Of a DNA stretch of 57,702 nucleotides, positions 1 to 8,889 are shown in pieces. The translations under genes were made by a program, and so were the position numbers. The notes under the pieces were generated by a model. That model worked only from the letters and a program-made list of their open reading frames with translations. It made no database searches and was not told the DNA's origin. Each line of letters begins with the position of its first letter. Position 1 is the stretch's first letter. The stretch is from Candidatus Phaeomarinobacter ectocarpi (GTDB taxonomy: Bacteria > Pseudomonadota > Alphaproteobacteria > CGMCC-115125): contig NZ_HG966617.1 of assembly GCF_000689395.1 (NCBI RefSeq), positions 229,719 through 287,420 on the forward strand. The letters run 5' to 3'.

Positions 1-13
1 GAGCTATGGCCCC
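1..13 (-). tRNA. tRNA-Ala, 5' end only (runs off the window)
   Basis: Read on the minus strand from position 13 down to 1, the bases are GGGGCCATAGCTC. This is the 5' acceptor strand, U8-A9 and start of the D stem of a typical alphaproteobacterial tRNA-Ala. The anticodon lies outside the window, so the isoacceptor is unknown. A tRNA-Ala downstream of the FYDLN-acid gene on the same strand fits gene order in this class as I recall it. Only 13 bases are visible, so the call is moderate. Confidence 0.55.
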
Positions 14-125
14 GAAAACCATTTTTAGGCGCCGTTCTCTGGCGCGTGCCGCTTTCCGGCACCTGAAGGTCGCACGTGGGGGCGCGACCTTTGTTTCTGC
101 AGACCCGACCGGGCGTGCGAAAGAG

Positions 126-151
126 GCGGGACATTACTCGGCGTCCCGCCC
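126..151 (-). terminator. hairpin 3' of the FYDLN-acid gene
   Basis: A perfect 8-bp inverted repeat (GGCGGGAC / GTCCCGCC) has a 10-nt loop. On the minus strand it is followed by a short, interrupted T tract (CTCTTT). It lies between the TIGR02300 gene and the tRNA-Ala, so it may end the first transcript. The T tract is weak. Confidence 0.4.
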
Positions 152-229
152 CATATCAAGCGCAGATTGGCGACGGCCGCAAAGACCCTGCATAGGCCGG
201 TCACCGGCCCCCTTTGAAAAGGCCTGACG

Positions 230-715
230 CTAGTCGTCGTCGCCCTTGCCGGTGGGGATCACGTCGGACAGATCGTCGTCCTCATCGTCATCATCATCGG
301 AGAGGAACGTGTCCTCGTCGTCATCTTCTTCGAGGTCCGTGTCGATGTCGTCGTCGCCCAGGTCAGGCAGATCTTCGTCGTCATCGTCATCATCATCGTC
401 GCCATCTTCATCAAGCCCGGGCTTGCGCTTGCGAGATGTCTTTTTCTCGCCAGACGCAACCTCATCGAGGCTTTCCGTGCCGTCATCCTCAATTTCGTCC
501 TCGTCGTCCTCAGCCTCGGCCTCTTCCGCAGGCTTTTCAGCCTCGGCAGGCTGAGCCTTCGCCTTGGCGCCACGACGCGGCTTGGGCGGCGCTGCCTGCG
601 GCCACTCGTGTTCGCATTTTGGACAATGGATGGGATCTTTTTTGAAGTCGTAGAACTTTGCCCCGCATTCCGGGCAAATCTGCTTCGTTCCCCATTCGGG
701 CTTTGGCACGGGCAA
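230..715 (-). CDS. TIGR02300 / FYDLN-acid family zinc-ribbon protein
   Basis: A 161-aa protein with an N-terminal zinc ribbon: CPEC at about residues 14-17 and CPKC at about 31-34. The family's FYD segment (GAKFYDFKK) lies between the two pairs. The rest is a low-complexity tail, first Lys/Ala/Pro-rich and then long Asp/Glu runs to the C terminus. This matches the alphaproteobacterial FYDLN_acid family, whose function is not established. It is divergent from aroA and upstream of a tRNA-Ala. The acidic tail suggests a soluble binding protein, perhaps for a basic partner, but nothing here shows which. Confidence 0.85.
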   Translation of the reverse strand: MPVPKPEWGTKQICPECGAKFYDFKKDPIHCPKCEHEWPQAAPPKPRRGAKAKAQPAEAEKPAEEAEAEDDEDEIEDDGTESLDEVASGEKKTSRKRKPGLDEDGDDDDDDDDEDLPDLGDDDIDTDLEEDDDEDTFLSDDDDDEDDDLSDVIPTGKGDDD

Positions 716-897
716 GCCTCTTTCAGCGTATATTCGTTGCGCAGCGGGTTGTTCCGCTGCATGTAGGTTTTCCCATTGCCACGATCATTCCGGACTGTCA
801 AAAGAGAAATGCGTGCCAACGCAAAATCGAGCCAAATCTTGCACGATTAAGCCCAAACGCGCGTTCCTGTAGGCATTTTTGACGCACCGGCGACCAT

Positions 898-2268
898 ATG
901 ACCGCTTCTTCTTCGCACGGCCATTCTTCTACCCAAGCCATGCCCTGGCGCGCCGCACCGGCAGGCGCCCTCAAGGGCGATGTGCGCGTGCCGGGCGACA
1001 AATCCATGTCGCACCGCTCCTTGTTGCTGGGGGCGCTGACCGTTGGTCGCACCACGGTGTCCGGCCTTCTGGAAAGCGACGACGTGCTGGCGACCGCCGG
1101 GGCCGTCAACGCCATGGGCGCACAGGCAGTAGACAAGGGCGACGGCAACTGGGAGATCGACGGGGTTGGTATTGGCGGCCTTGCCGAACCGCAGCAGGCG
1201 CTGGACTTCGGCAATGCGGGCACCGGCAGCCGGTTGATGATGGGCGTCGTGGCCGGTCACCCGATCACGGCAACCTTCATTGGCGACGCCAGCCTGTCGC
1301 GCCGGCCCATGCGCCGGATCACGGATCCACTCAGCCTCATGGGCGCGACCTTTGCCGGACCGCAGGGCGGGACGCTGCCCATCACGGTAACGGGCGCTCA
1401 GCCGCCGTTGCCTATTACCTACACGCTGCCGGTTGCTTCCGCACAGGTGAAGTCAGCCGTGCTGCTGGCCGGATTGTCCGCACCCGGACAAACCACCGTG
1501 CTGGAGCCGGTGCGCACACGCGACCATACGGAGAACATGCTGCGCGCCTTTGGCTGCGAGGTGGCGGTGGAAGAGGGGCCGCACGGCATTCATGCGGTGC
1601 GCGTCACCGGCGAATGCGAACTGACGCCCACCCATGTGGATGTGCCTGCGGACCCATCGTCCGCGGCTTTCCCGCTGGTGGCAGCCCTGTTGATCGACGG
1701 ATCTGACGTGGTCGCCCGCGACGTGATGGTGAACCCGCTGCGCGCCGGGCTGTTCACCACGCTCAAGGAAATGGGCGCCGACATTACGTTTGAAAACGAG
1801 CGCGAAAGCGGGGGCGAGCCCGTCGCTGACATCCGCGCGCGTTTCAGTGCGCTGGAAGGCGTCGAAGTGCCCCCCGAACGTGCTGCCTCGATGATTGATG
1901 AATATCCGGTGCTGGCCGTGGCCGCCTCCTTTGCGACCGGCAAGACCGTGATGCGCGGGCTTGAAGAACTGCGCGTCAAGGAAAGCGACCGCATTTCAGC
2001 CACCGTGGCCATGCTTGAAGCCTGTGGTGCACAGGTGGAGGAGCTGGAGGACGGCATGATCGTCACGGGCATTGGCGGCGCCATTCCCGGCGGTGGCCAT
2101 GTGCAGACGGGTCTGGATCACCGCATTGCCATGTCAGGCCTTGTGGCGGGCCTGGCTGCCAAGTCGGCTGTGACAATCGACGATGCGGCGATGATCGCCA
2201 CCAGCTTTCCGGCCTTCCGCGACCTGATGGTCGGGCTGGGCGCGCAGATATCGCCCACCAATAACTAG
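898..2268 (+). CDS. aroA: 3-phosphoshikimate 1-carboxyvinyltransferase (EPSP synthase)
   Basis: A 456-aa enzyme that joins shikimate-3-phosphate and phosphoenolpyruvate in the chorismate pathway. The substrate-binding segment [11 protein letters not shown] lies near residue 31, TRDHTENML at about 205, and the C-terminal LRVKESDR and LDHRIAMS motifs are intact. The sequence resembles the class II (CP4-like) enzymes of alphaproteobacteria. At the position where CP4 has Ala100, this protein has Gly108 in NAGTGSR. The start at 898 has no clear Shine-Dalgarno, and an internal ATG at 940 is an alternative. It is 11 bp upstream of cmk and very probably cotranscribed with it. Confidence 0.97.
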   Translation: MTASSSHGHSSTQAMPWRAAPAGALKGDVRVPGDKSMSHRSLLLGALTVGRTTVSGLLESDDVLATAGAVNAMGAQAVDKGDGNWEIDGVGIGGLAEPQQALDFGNAGTGSRLMMGVVAGHPITATFIGDASLSRRPMRRITDPLSLMGATFAGPQGGTLPITVTGAQPPLPITYTLPVASAQVKSAVLLAGLSAPGQTTVLEPVRTRDHTENMLRAFGCEVAVEEGPHGIHAVRVTGECELTPTHVDVPADPSSAAFPLVAALLIDGSDVVARDVMVNPLRAGLFTTLKEMGADITFENERESGGEPVADIRARFSALEGVEVPPERAASMIDEYPVLAVAASFATGKTVMRGLEELRVKESDRISATVAMLEACGAQVEELEDGMIVTGIGGAIPGGGHVQTGLDHRIAMSGLVAGLAAKSAVTIDDAAMIATSFPAFRDLMVGLGAQISPTNN

Positions 2269-2279
2269 AGTATCTTCGA

Positions 2280-2918
2280 ATGAGCGCACTCGTGATTGCC
2301 ATTGATGGCCCCGCCGCAGCCGGCAAGGGGACCATTGCTAAAGATCTCGCGAGCAAGCTGGATCTGGCCTATCTCGACACGGGCTCTCTTTACAGAGCTG
2401 TGGCGCATGCGGTGATCCTGGCGGGTGGTGACCCGGCGGACGATGCAGACGCTGCCAGGGCGGCTGAAACACTTGATATTGAAGCCATCGACCAGACCGC
2501 CATCCGCACCCGGGAAGTGGGGACCGCAGCCTCCCTCGTGGCAGCCAAGCCGCAGGTGCGCGCCCAGCTGCTGGAAACCCAGCGCCGCATCGCCAAAAAT
2601 CCACCCGCCGGCAAGGGCGGGGTGGTGATGGATGGGCGGGACATCGGCACGGTTGTGTGCCCTGACGCAGACGTAAAACTCTTTGTTACGGCCTCTGATG
2701 ACGCGCGTGCGCATCGGCGGTGGCTGGAACTGGTCAAGTCGGACCCCGAGCTGACCCAGGCACAGGTGCTGGCAGACCTCACCGAAAGGGACCGCCGGGA
2801 CAGTGAAAGAGCCACGTCGCCCCTGGTGCAGGCTGCGGATGCAACCTTGCTCGACACCACCAATTTGAGTATAGAAGCGGCGATCCAAGCGGCGCTCGAT
2901 ATTGTCGGGCGGCGATAG
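2280..2918 (+). CDS. cmk: cytidylate kinase
   Basis: A 212-aa cytosolic kinase that phosphorylates CMP and dCMP with ATP. The P-loop GPAAAGKGT is at residues 10-18. MDGRDIGTVV at about residue 118 and the RRDSERATSPL segment near residue 170 are diagnostic of CMP kinases. Length matches the family. The order aroA-cmk-rpsA is widely conserved in Proteobacteria and supports the call. Confidence 0.97.
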   Translation: MSALVIAIDGPAAAGKGTIAKDLASKLDLAYLDTGSLYRAVAHAVILAGGDPADDADAARAAETLDIEAIDQTAIRTREVGTAASLVAAKPQVRAQLLETQRRIAKNPPAGKGGVVMDGRDIGTVVCPDADVKLFVTASDDARAHRRWLELVKSDPELTQAQVLADLTERDRRDSERATSPLVQAADATLLDTTNLSIEAAIQAALDIVGRR

Positions 2919-3163
2919 TCACGTTTCTTAAGGGAGTTGCTCTTAACTAACCGCTGTCTGACGCCACTCATCATATTGCCGTCGCAAGGTGTGAAAGACC
3001 CCGAAAAACGGGAGATTTCGCGCCTTTTTTCGTGGGGTACATGCCTCTGAATGATGGGTCAAACAACGATCAAAAAAGCTGCAGTGGGGTTAGCCCCACG
3101 CGGAAGACCGCCGGAGACAACCGAGCGGCCCGAAAACATACAATGCTACTGGAGCAACCATTT

Positions 3164-4873
3164 ATGTCTCAAACTGCGGCCGATCCCGGCCTTAACCCGA
3201 CGACCGACGATTTTGAAGCCCTCCTGATGGAGAGCCTCGAGACCACTCACATGACGGAAGGCTATGTCGTCAAAGGCACGGTCACTGCCATCGAAAACGA
3301 CATGGCAATCGTGGATGTGGGTCTCAAGACAGAAGGCCGCGTGCCTCTGAAGGAATTTGCAGCCCCCGGCCAGGAACACGGTCTGACGGTTGGTGGTGAA
3401 GTGGAGGTCTATCTCGAGCGCGTGGAAAACGCGATGGGTGAAGCCGTCCTCTCCCGCGACAAGGCCCGTCGCGAAGAAGCCTGGGAGCTTCTCGAAAAGG
3501 CTTTCGAAAAGAACGAACGCGTCGACGGCCACATCTTTGGTCGCGTCAAAGGCGGCTTCACGGTGGATCTGGGCGGCGCTGTCGCCTTCCTGCCGGGCAG
3601 CCAGGTCGATATCCGCCCAGTGCGCGATATCACACCGCTTCTCAACATCACCCAGCCCTTCCAGGTGCTGAAGATGGACCGCCGCCGCGGCAACATCGTG
3701 GTGTCCCGCCGTGCCGTGCTTGAAGAAACACGCGCAGTACAGCGTGCGGAACTCGTCGAGAACCTCACCGAAGGTCAGGTCCTCGAAGGCGTGGTCAAGA
3801 ACATCACCGATTACGGTGCATTCGTGGATCTGGGCGGCGTCGACGGCCTCCTGCACGTCACGGACATTGCGTGGCGTCGCGTGAACCACCCGACAGACGT
3901 TCTGTCCATCGGCCAGACGGTCAATGTGCAGGTCATCAAGGTCAACCAGGAAACCCAGCGTATTTCGCTTGGCATGAAGCAGCTTGAGGCTGATCCCTGG
4001 GATGGCGTTGCTGCCAAATACCCTGTTGATCTCAAGATCAAGGGCCGCGTGACCAACATCACTGATTACGGCGCGTTCGTTGAGCTGGAACCAGGTGTTG
4101 AAGGTCTTGTCCACGTCTCTGAAATGAGCTGGACCAAGAAGAACGTACATCCAGGCAAGATCGTTTCCACTTCTCAGGAAGTCGAAGTGATGGTGCTGGA
4201 AGTCGACCCTGTGAAGCGTCGCATCTCGCTTGGTCTCAAGCAGTGCCTCGACAACCCATGGTCATCCTTCCTGGTCAACTTCCCGCAGGGCACTGAAGTT
4301 GAAGGCGAGATCAAGAACATCACCGAATTCGGTCTGTTCGTTGGCCTCGACGGCGACGTGGACGGCATGGTCCACCTCTCCGACCTCGACTGGAATCGCT
4401 CTGGCGAAGAAGCCATTGCCGACTACACCAAGGGCGACATGGTGAAAGCCACCGTTCTTGACGTGGACCCGGACAAGGAACGCATCTCCCTTGGCATCAA
4501 GCAGCTGGGCGGCGATCCCTTCGAAAGCGTTGGCGACATCCGCCGCGGTGAAATCATCACCGTGACGGTCACCAATGTGGAGGAAAACGGTCTTGAAGTG
4601 ACAGTGGGTGAAGAGCAGTTCACCTCCTACATCCGTCGCTCCGAACTGAGCCGTGATCGCGCTGACCAGCGTCCTGATCGCTACAATGTTGGCGACAAGA
4701 TTGATGCCCGCGTCACCCAGATCGACAAGGCGTCGCGCCGCGTCTCCCTGTCGATCAAGGCGAAGGAAATCGCTGAAGAGAAGGAGGCCGTCGAACAGTA
4801 TGGCTCTACCGACTCTGGCGCCTCCCTCGGCGACATTCTGGGTGCAGCCCTCAAGGGCAAAGACGACGACTAG
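3164..4873 (+). CDS. rpsA: 30S ribosomal protein S1
   Basis: A 569-aa RNA-binding ribosomal protein that helps load mRNAs onto the 30S subunit. Six S1 (OB-fold) repeats are visible, each with the pattern ITDYGAFVDLG or a variant plus R-I-SLG(M/I)KQ. The reading frame is open further upstream, to 3032. The start at MSQTAADPG is chosen because GGAG precedes it by 9 nt and because homologues begin here. A 245-bp leader separates it from cmk, and the gene ends in a strong hairpin terminator. Confidence 0.97.
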   Translation: MSQTAADPGLNPTTDDFEALLMESLETTHMTEGYVVKGTVTAIENDMAIVDVGLKTEGRVPLKEFAAPGQEHGLTVGGEVEVYLERVENAMGEAVLSRDKARREEAWELLEKAFEKNERVDGHIFGRVKGGFTVDLGGAVAFLPGSQVDIRPVRDITPLLNITQPFQVLKMDRRRGNIVVSRRAVLEETRAVQRAELVENLTEGQVLEGVVKNITDYGAFVDLGGVDGLLHVTDIAWRRVNHPTDVLSIGQTVNVQVIKVNQETQRISLGMKQLEADPWDGVAAKYPVDLKIKGRVTNITDYGAFVELEPGVEGLVHVSEMSWTKKNVHPGKIVSTSQEVEVMVLEVDPVKRRISLGLKQCLDNPWSSFLVNFPQGTEVEGEIKNITEFGLFVGLDGDVDGMVHLSDLDWNRSGEEAIADYTKGDMVKATVLDVDPDKERISLGIKQLGGDPFESVGDIRRGEIITVTVTNVEENGLEVTVGEEQFTSYIRRSELSRDRADQRPDRYNVGDKIDARVTQIDKASRRVSLSIKAKEIAEEKEAVEQYGSTDSGASLGDILGAALKGKDDD

Positions 4874-4931
4874 TCGTTTCGCACAGAAAATGACGTTTCG
4901 TTCATAGAGCGAAGCTGACAGAAAATCATTG

Positions 4932-4967
4932 TGGCGGCAGGGAAAACTCCCTGTCGCCATTTTGGTT
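4932..4967 (+). terminator. intrinsic terminator of rpsA
   Basis: An 11-bp stem (TGGCGGCAGGG paired with CCCTGTCGCCA, one G-T pair) closes a 6-nt loop and is followed by TTTTGGTTTT. It lies 58 bp after the rpsA stop. Confidence 0.85.
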
Positions 4968-5159
4968 TTGCGGCCTGGCGCCCCACCGATCAGCGTTAAA
5001 CCCTGTGCGTCAAAATGACACCGCCGTCATGTTTTCCAGTACGCTCAAGGCTCGAGATGGATAAGCCTTTGAAAATGCTCGCCTTGTTGCGTTCACGCAA
5101 CTTGACGCCCCCTGCCTCCTCGGGCATCGTTACGGCTTGGCACTAGGGACAAGGGCCGG

Positions 5160-5543
5160 ATGATTAAGTCAGAACTCGTACAGCGGTTGGCGCAGGCCAA
5201 TCCGCATCTGTATCAACGCGACGTTGAGCGCATCGTCGGCACGATCTTTGAGGAGATTGCGCAGGCGCTGGCCAATGGCGACCGTGTGGAACTGCGTGGC
5301 TTCGGCGCGTTTTCCGTCAAGACACGCCCGGCTCGGACCGGCCGCAACCCCCGCACCGGTGAACCGGTGGAAGTGGAAGCGAAGTCCGTACCGTTCTTCA
5401 AGACCGGCAAGGAACTGCGCGAACGGCTCAACCGCCGCCCGCTGGGCTCCGATGCGGCGTTGACGGAACAGCCATCAGAAGCCGGTGAGCCGGACAATGA
5501 TGATGTGCAGGACCTGGCCCCCAATCTGGCTGCCGGCGAATAG
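5160..5543 (+). CDS. ihfB: integration host factor subunit beta
   Basis: A 127-aa HU/IHF-family DNA-bending protein. The fold signature is clear: [11 protein letters not shown] at the N terminus, [12 protein letters not shown] at about residues 43-54, the beta-arm [12 protein letters not shown] at about 60-71, and [12 protein letters not shown] near residue 80. IHF-beta is normally about 94-100 aa. This protein has a further 35-residue acidic, Pro/Glu-rich tail of no recognised function. Its position downstream of rpsA is the usual one for ihfB. The start GGATGATTAAG lacks a strong Shine-Dalgarno, but the first residues match the family exactly. Confidence 0.95.
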   Translation: MIKSELVQRLAQANPHLYQRDVERIVGTIFEEIAQALANGDRVELRGFGAFSVKTRPARTGRNPRTGEPVEVEAKSVPFFKTGKELRERLNRRPLGSDAALTEQPSEAGEPDNDDVQDLAPNLAAGE

Positions 5544-5677
5544 CCTTCACGCTTCCTGAATCTGAACATCGCGTCAGCATCCGCTGGCAGTGGTTCAATG
5601 CGCGTGGCTGAGGTAACATCCTGCCCCTATTCGCCTGCCATGTTCACAAGACAAACCGTTTGAAAGTGATCTTGTAA

Positions 5678-6064
5678 GTGACGTTGAAGACCTGGTTCAT
5701 TCTCCTTCCCTGCGTACTCGTTGGCGTTGTGCTGACCCTGGCCAACATGGTGCCGGTGCAGTTCAGCCTTGATCCCTTCTCATCCACCCGTCCGGCGCTG
5801 GCCTTCACCGTGCCGCTGATCGTGGTCATCATGGGTGCCTTTCTGGCAGGGCTTCTGGCCGGTGGCCTTGGGGCGTGGGTTGGCCAGGGCGGACACCGCA
5901 AGGGAGAACGTCAGGCCAAGCGCGAATTGAAGCGCGTGCAAAAGCAGCAGGGCGCTGCCAATTCCAACAGCGTTGAAGGCGCAGGAACAGCTCTTGCCGT
6001 TGCGGGCGCAACCGCACCGGCCTTATCGGATCAAACGGCAAATGCGTCTCGTCACGGCGGCTGA
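5678..6064 (+). CDS. LapA/DUF1049-type inner-membrane protein
   Basis: A 128-aa protein with two hydrophobic segments (about residues 5-23 and 43-66) around a short loop with VPVQFSLDP. A Lys/Arg-rich stretch and an Ala/Ser-rich tail follow. This is the layout of the DUF1049 (lipopolysaccharide assembly protein A domain) family, which often follows ihfB in alphaproteobacteria. The start codon is GTG at 5678; a TTG two codons on is possible. The end overlaps the next gene by 23 bp, so the two are probably translationally coupled. Confidence 0.7.
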   Translation: MTLKTWFILLPCVLVGVVLTLANMVPVQFSLDPFSSTRPALAFTVPLIVVIMGAFLAGLLAGGLGAWVGQGGHRKGERQAKRELKRVQKQQGAANSNSVEGAGTALAVAGATAPALSDQTANASRHGG

Positions 6065-7022
6065 GATAAATCAGGCCCTGGACGTCCGCTCCTTGATGGA
6101 GCGGTTGCGCTCGGCCTTTCGTGACGACATCGCCAACCCGGCACGCACCCTCCACCACATTGAATCAAGCCTTGGCCCCGATGAGCCCGGTGCCGGCGAC
6201 CTGATGGTCATGCCCGCCTGGGTGCGCGGTACGGCCCGGTCCGGCGATATGAGCGGGCGGCGCGGCTATATCGGCGTCAAGGTCCAATCCGTTTTCCCTG
6301 ACAATCGCACCAAGGGCATCCCGTCGCTCACGGGCGTCTATGTGCTGATGTCTGGCCGCACGGGCGAGCCATTGGGTCTGCTGGATGCCCCGACCCTGAC
6401 CGCGTGGCGCACGGCGGCAGCATCTGCCCTGGCCGCTACCTATCTGGCTCGCCAGGACGCTGAACGCCTCTTGGTGGTCGGCAGCGGCGCGCTGGTGCCC
6501 CATCTCATCAAGGCCCATGCGGAAGCCCGTCCCATCTGCAACGTGCTGATCTGGAACCGCACACCCGCCACGGCAGAAAAACTCGCCAAACGCCTGACTC
6601 GGCCTGATTTGAAGGTCGCCGCCACAACGGACCTGGAAGGTGCTGTGCGCGGCGCGGATGTCATCTGCACGGCCACCGGCAGCACCCAGCCGCTCATCAA
6701 GGGAGAGTGGCTGCAGCGCGGCGTCCACCTGGACTGTGTCGGTGGCTACCGGCCGGACATGCGGGAGGTGGATGACGAGGTGGTATCGCGAGCCCGCGTC
6801 TTTGTGGATACCCGCACGGGCGCCATGAGCGAGGCAGGCGACATTATCGCCCCCCTTGAGAGCGGCGCAATCACCACTGAAGACATTACAGCTGATCTCC
6901 ATGATCTGGCCCGTGGCGACAGGGCCGGGCGGCGCTACCACGACCAGATCACCCTGTTTAAGTCGGTTGGTGTCGCGCTGGAGGACCTAGCAGCGGCCAC
7001 ACTCGCGTTTGAGCGGACATAA
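6042..7022 (+). CDS. ornithine cyclodeaminase / mu-crystallin family protein
   Basis: A 326-aa NAD(P)-dependent enzyme of the OCD/mu-crystallin family, whose members deaminate, cyclise or reduce amino or imino acids. The family core LTAWRTAAASALAATYLA is at about residues 121-138. The Rossmann segment VVGSGAL follows at about 146, and the later ATGSTQPL strand lines the cofactor site. The start is placed at MRLVTAAEI because homologues begin there. The substrate cannot be told from sequence: ornithine, alanine, lysine-derived imines and ketimines are all possible in this family. A palindromic repeat element begins 6 bp after the stop. Confidence 0.85.
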   Translation: MRLVTAAEINQALDVRSLMERLRSAFRDDIANPARTLHHIESSLGPDEPGAGDLMVMPAWVRGTARSGDMSGRRGYIGVKVQSVFPDNRTKGIPSLTGVYVLMSGRTGEPLGLLDAPTLTAWRTAAASALAATYLARQDAERLLVVGSGALVPHLIKAHAEARPICNVLIWNRTPATAEKLAKRLTRPDLKVAATTDLEGAVRGADVICTATGSTQPLIKGEWLQRGVHLDCVGGYRPDMREVDDEVVSRARVFVDTRTGAMSEAGDIIAPLESGAITTEDITADLHDLARGDRAGRRYHDQITLFKSVGVALEDLAAATLAFERT

Positions 7023-7028
7023 CCCTCT

Positions 7029-7119
7029 ACGTGTCCCCGGACTTGATCCGGGGCCTACTCGCAGATGCCACACATCACAGCGAAAGAGAGTGGACCCCGG
7101 ATCAAGTCCGGGGACACGT
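7029..7119. repeat. ~90-bp palindromic element, copy A
   Basis: Two perfect 25-bp inverted arms (7029-7053 and 7095-7119) flank a 41-bp centre that begins CCTACTCGC and ends GAGAGTGGA. Each arm is itself a hairpin, CCCCGGA-cttga-TCCGGGG. The same element recurs at 18212-18334, 27673-27762, 32310-32400 and 34315-34405. This copy begins 6 bp after the stop of the ornithine-cyclodeaminase-like gene. Confidence 0.92.
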
Positions 7120-7267
7120 GAGGGTGATTGAATTCCGGGTCATCCAAATCTGAAAATACAAAGCCTGACTCCGCGCTTTTCCCGCGTTATGCTTTTCCCG
7201 ACACGCTGACGACCGCCACCAAAAGAGCGGCGCAGCTGGAGGAAACTGATGAGGGGAGGCGGGCTTC

Positions 7268-8134
7268 ATGAGCAACGCCATTACGATTGATCGGCTGACA
7301 CCGACCATTGGCGCGGAAATTTCCGGCGTCGATATGAGCAAGCCGCTGGGCAATGAGACCTTTGCTGCCGTCCATGATGCGCTGATGGCCCACGGGGTCA
7401 TCTTCTTCCGCGATCAGGACATCACACCGGCGCAGCACAAGGACTTTGCCAGCAAGTTTGGTCACCTGCAGGTGCATCCATTCGCGCCCAATCACAGCGA
7501 AGAGCACCCTGAGATCATCGTCATCGAGCATGGTCCAAAGCGCAAACCCGACCTCAACAACTGGCACACCGATGTGACCTTCATGCAGGAGCCGCCGCTG
7601 GGCTCCGTGTTGCACGCCAAGATGATGCCGGAAACCGGTGGCGACACCATGTGGGCGAGCATGTATGCCGCCTATGAAGCCCTGTCAGACCGGATGCAGC
7701 GCATGCTGGGCGAGCTGACCGCGGTGCATGACTATGAGCACGTGTTCGGCAAGAGCGGCCGGCTGTACCGCAATCAGGCTGATGGCAAGATGCAGTCCGA
7801 GCGCGAAAAACATCCGCCTGCGGAGCATCCCGTCATTCGTACGCACCCGGTCACAGGCCGTCAGGGTATTTTCGTGAACTCGAGCTTCACCACCCACATC
7901 AAGGACATGAAGCAGAAGGAAAGCGATGCGCTGCTGGCCTTTTTGCATGAGCATGTGAAGCAGGCTGAATTCCAGTGCCGCTTCCGCTGGCAGAAAAACT
8001 CCGTTGCCTTCTGGGACAACCGCTGCACCCAGCACTATGCCATTGCAGATTATTTCCCTGAGCACCGTCAGATGCACCGCGTCACCATTGATGGTGACCG
8101 GCCCCAGTATCGGTCAGAGCACCGACCCAACTAA
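7268..8134 (+). CDS. TauD/TfdA family Fe(II)/2-oxoglutarate dioxygenase
   Basis: A 288-aa non-haem iron oxygenase. The iron ligands are visible as H100-x-D102 (NNWHTDVTF) and the distal His in MHRVTIDGDRP near residue 270. The 2-oxoglutarate-binding Arg is probably the Arg of HRVT. Family members hydroxylate taurine, alkylsulfates, aryloxyacetates or similar small substrates, and the substrate here is unknown. It is 27 bp upstream of a MAPEG gene, so an operon is likely. The start at 7268 follows GAGGGGAGG-rich sequence, a good ribosome site. Confidence 0.88.
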   Translation: MSNAITIDRLTPTIGAEISGVDMSKPLGNETFAAVHDALMAHGVIFFRDQDITPAQHKDFASKFGHLQVHPFAPNHSEEHPEIIVIEHGPKRKPDLNNWHTDVTFMQEPPLGSVLHAKMMPETGGDTMWASMYAAYEALSDRMQRMLGELTAVHDYEHVFGKSGRLYRNQADGKMQSEREKHPPAEHPVIRTHPVTGRQGIFVNSSFTTHIKDMKQKESDALLAFLHEHVKQAEFQCRFRWQKNSVAFWDNRCTQHYAIADYFPEHRQMHRVTIDGDRPQYRSEHRPN

Positions 8135-8161
8135 CTCCCCCACACAAGAAGAGGAAAGATA

Positions 8162-8617
8162 ATGGAAGAACTCATCAACAACGTGACGGCGTCAGCAACC
8201 TATTCAGGTGATCTGCTTGCAGCGCTTTATGTCATGGCGGCCTGGACTGCCGTGACGTGGATTCTCATGACCTTCGTGCGCCTGGGCGCCATGAACGAAG
8301 CCGGTCTGACACCGGACGATGCCAAGCACACAGACGCGCTGAGTGTCCTGCCGACGCGCCCGCGCCAGATGGCCGACAACTACAACCACCTGTTTGAAGT
8401 GCCGGTGATCTTCTACGCCGTGGTGCTGGCCATTCTGGTGAGCGGCCGTGCGGATGAAATCCACATGTATTGCGCCTGGGGCTTTGTCGCCTCGCGCGTC
8501 ATTCACTCCCTGTGGCAGTGGACCAGCAATGCGGTCGCCATCCGTTTCCCGCTCTTCGCGCTGGGCTGGATTCTGCTCATGGTCATGATCGTCCGCGAAT
8601 TGCTGGCAGTGCTCTAG
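8162..8617 (+). CDS. MAPEG family membrane protein
   Basis: A 151-aa protein with about four hydrophobic helices. The MAPEG-type segment RQMADNYNHLFEVPVIFYAVV near residues 63-83 and the following ASRVIHSLWQW segment place it in the MAPEG family, a group of membrane proteins of eicosanoid and glutathione metabolism. Bacterial homologues mostly have no proven function. The preceding AGAGGAAAGATA is a strong ribosome-binding site. Coupling to the upstream dioxygenase suggests a shared lipid or xenobiotic role, but that is inference. Confidence 0.85.
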   Translation: MEELINNVTASATYSGDLLAALYVMAAWTAVTWILMTFVRLGAMNEAGLTPDDAKHTDALSVLPTRPRQMADNYNHLFEVPVIFYAVVLAILVSGRADEIHMYCAWGFVASRVIHSLWQWTSNAVAIRFPLFALGWILLMVMIVRELLAVL

Positions 8618-8634
8618 TCAGCAGGTCCGCGAAA

Positions 8635-8692
8635 GCAACAATTGTTGCCCAATATCTCCGGAGTTGCAGGTGGTTGGCACCTGCAACTCCGG
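8635..8692. promoter_or_regulatory. two palindromes upstream of the hydrolase-monooxygenase gene
   Basis: A perfect 14-bp palindrome, GCAACAATTGTTGC (8635-8648), is followed 9 bp later by a perfect 14-bp inverted repeat with a 7-nt loop (8658-8671 and 8679-8692). No T tract follows, so this does not look like an intrinsic terminator. The first palindrome has the form of a dimeric-repressor operator. The rest of the 272-bp gap holds no gene that I can see. Confidence 0.4.
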
Positions 8693-8889
8693 GAACCGGG
8701 AAGATGCCGATGGTCAGGTAAAGACCACGAGAAAAAAAGACCCTTCCATTTCCAACACCAGTCGCCACCAGGATAAATCGCCCCGCTATGTCAGCGGTCG
8801 ATGGGTGGGGCTCTGCAAATCGATACGCGCTGGAAATTGCGGCCGGGCACGTTCAAAGTCGCGCAATACGCCAAAGAGGAAACGTCATC

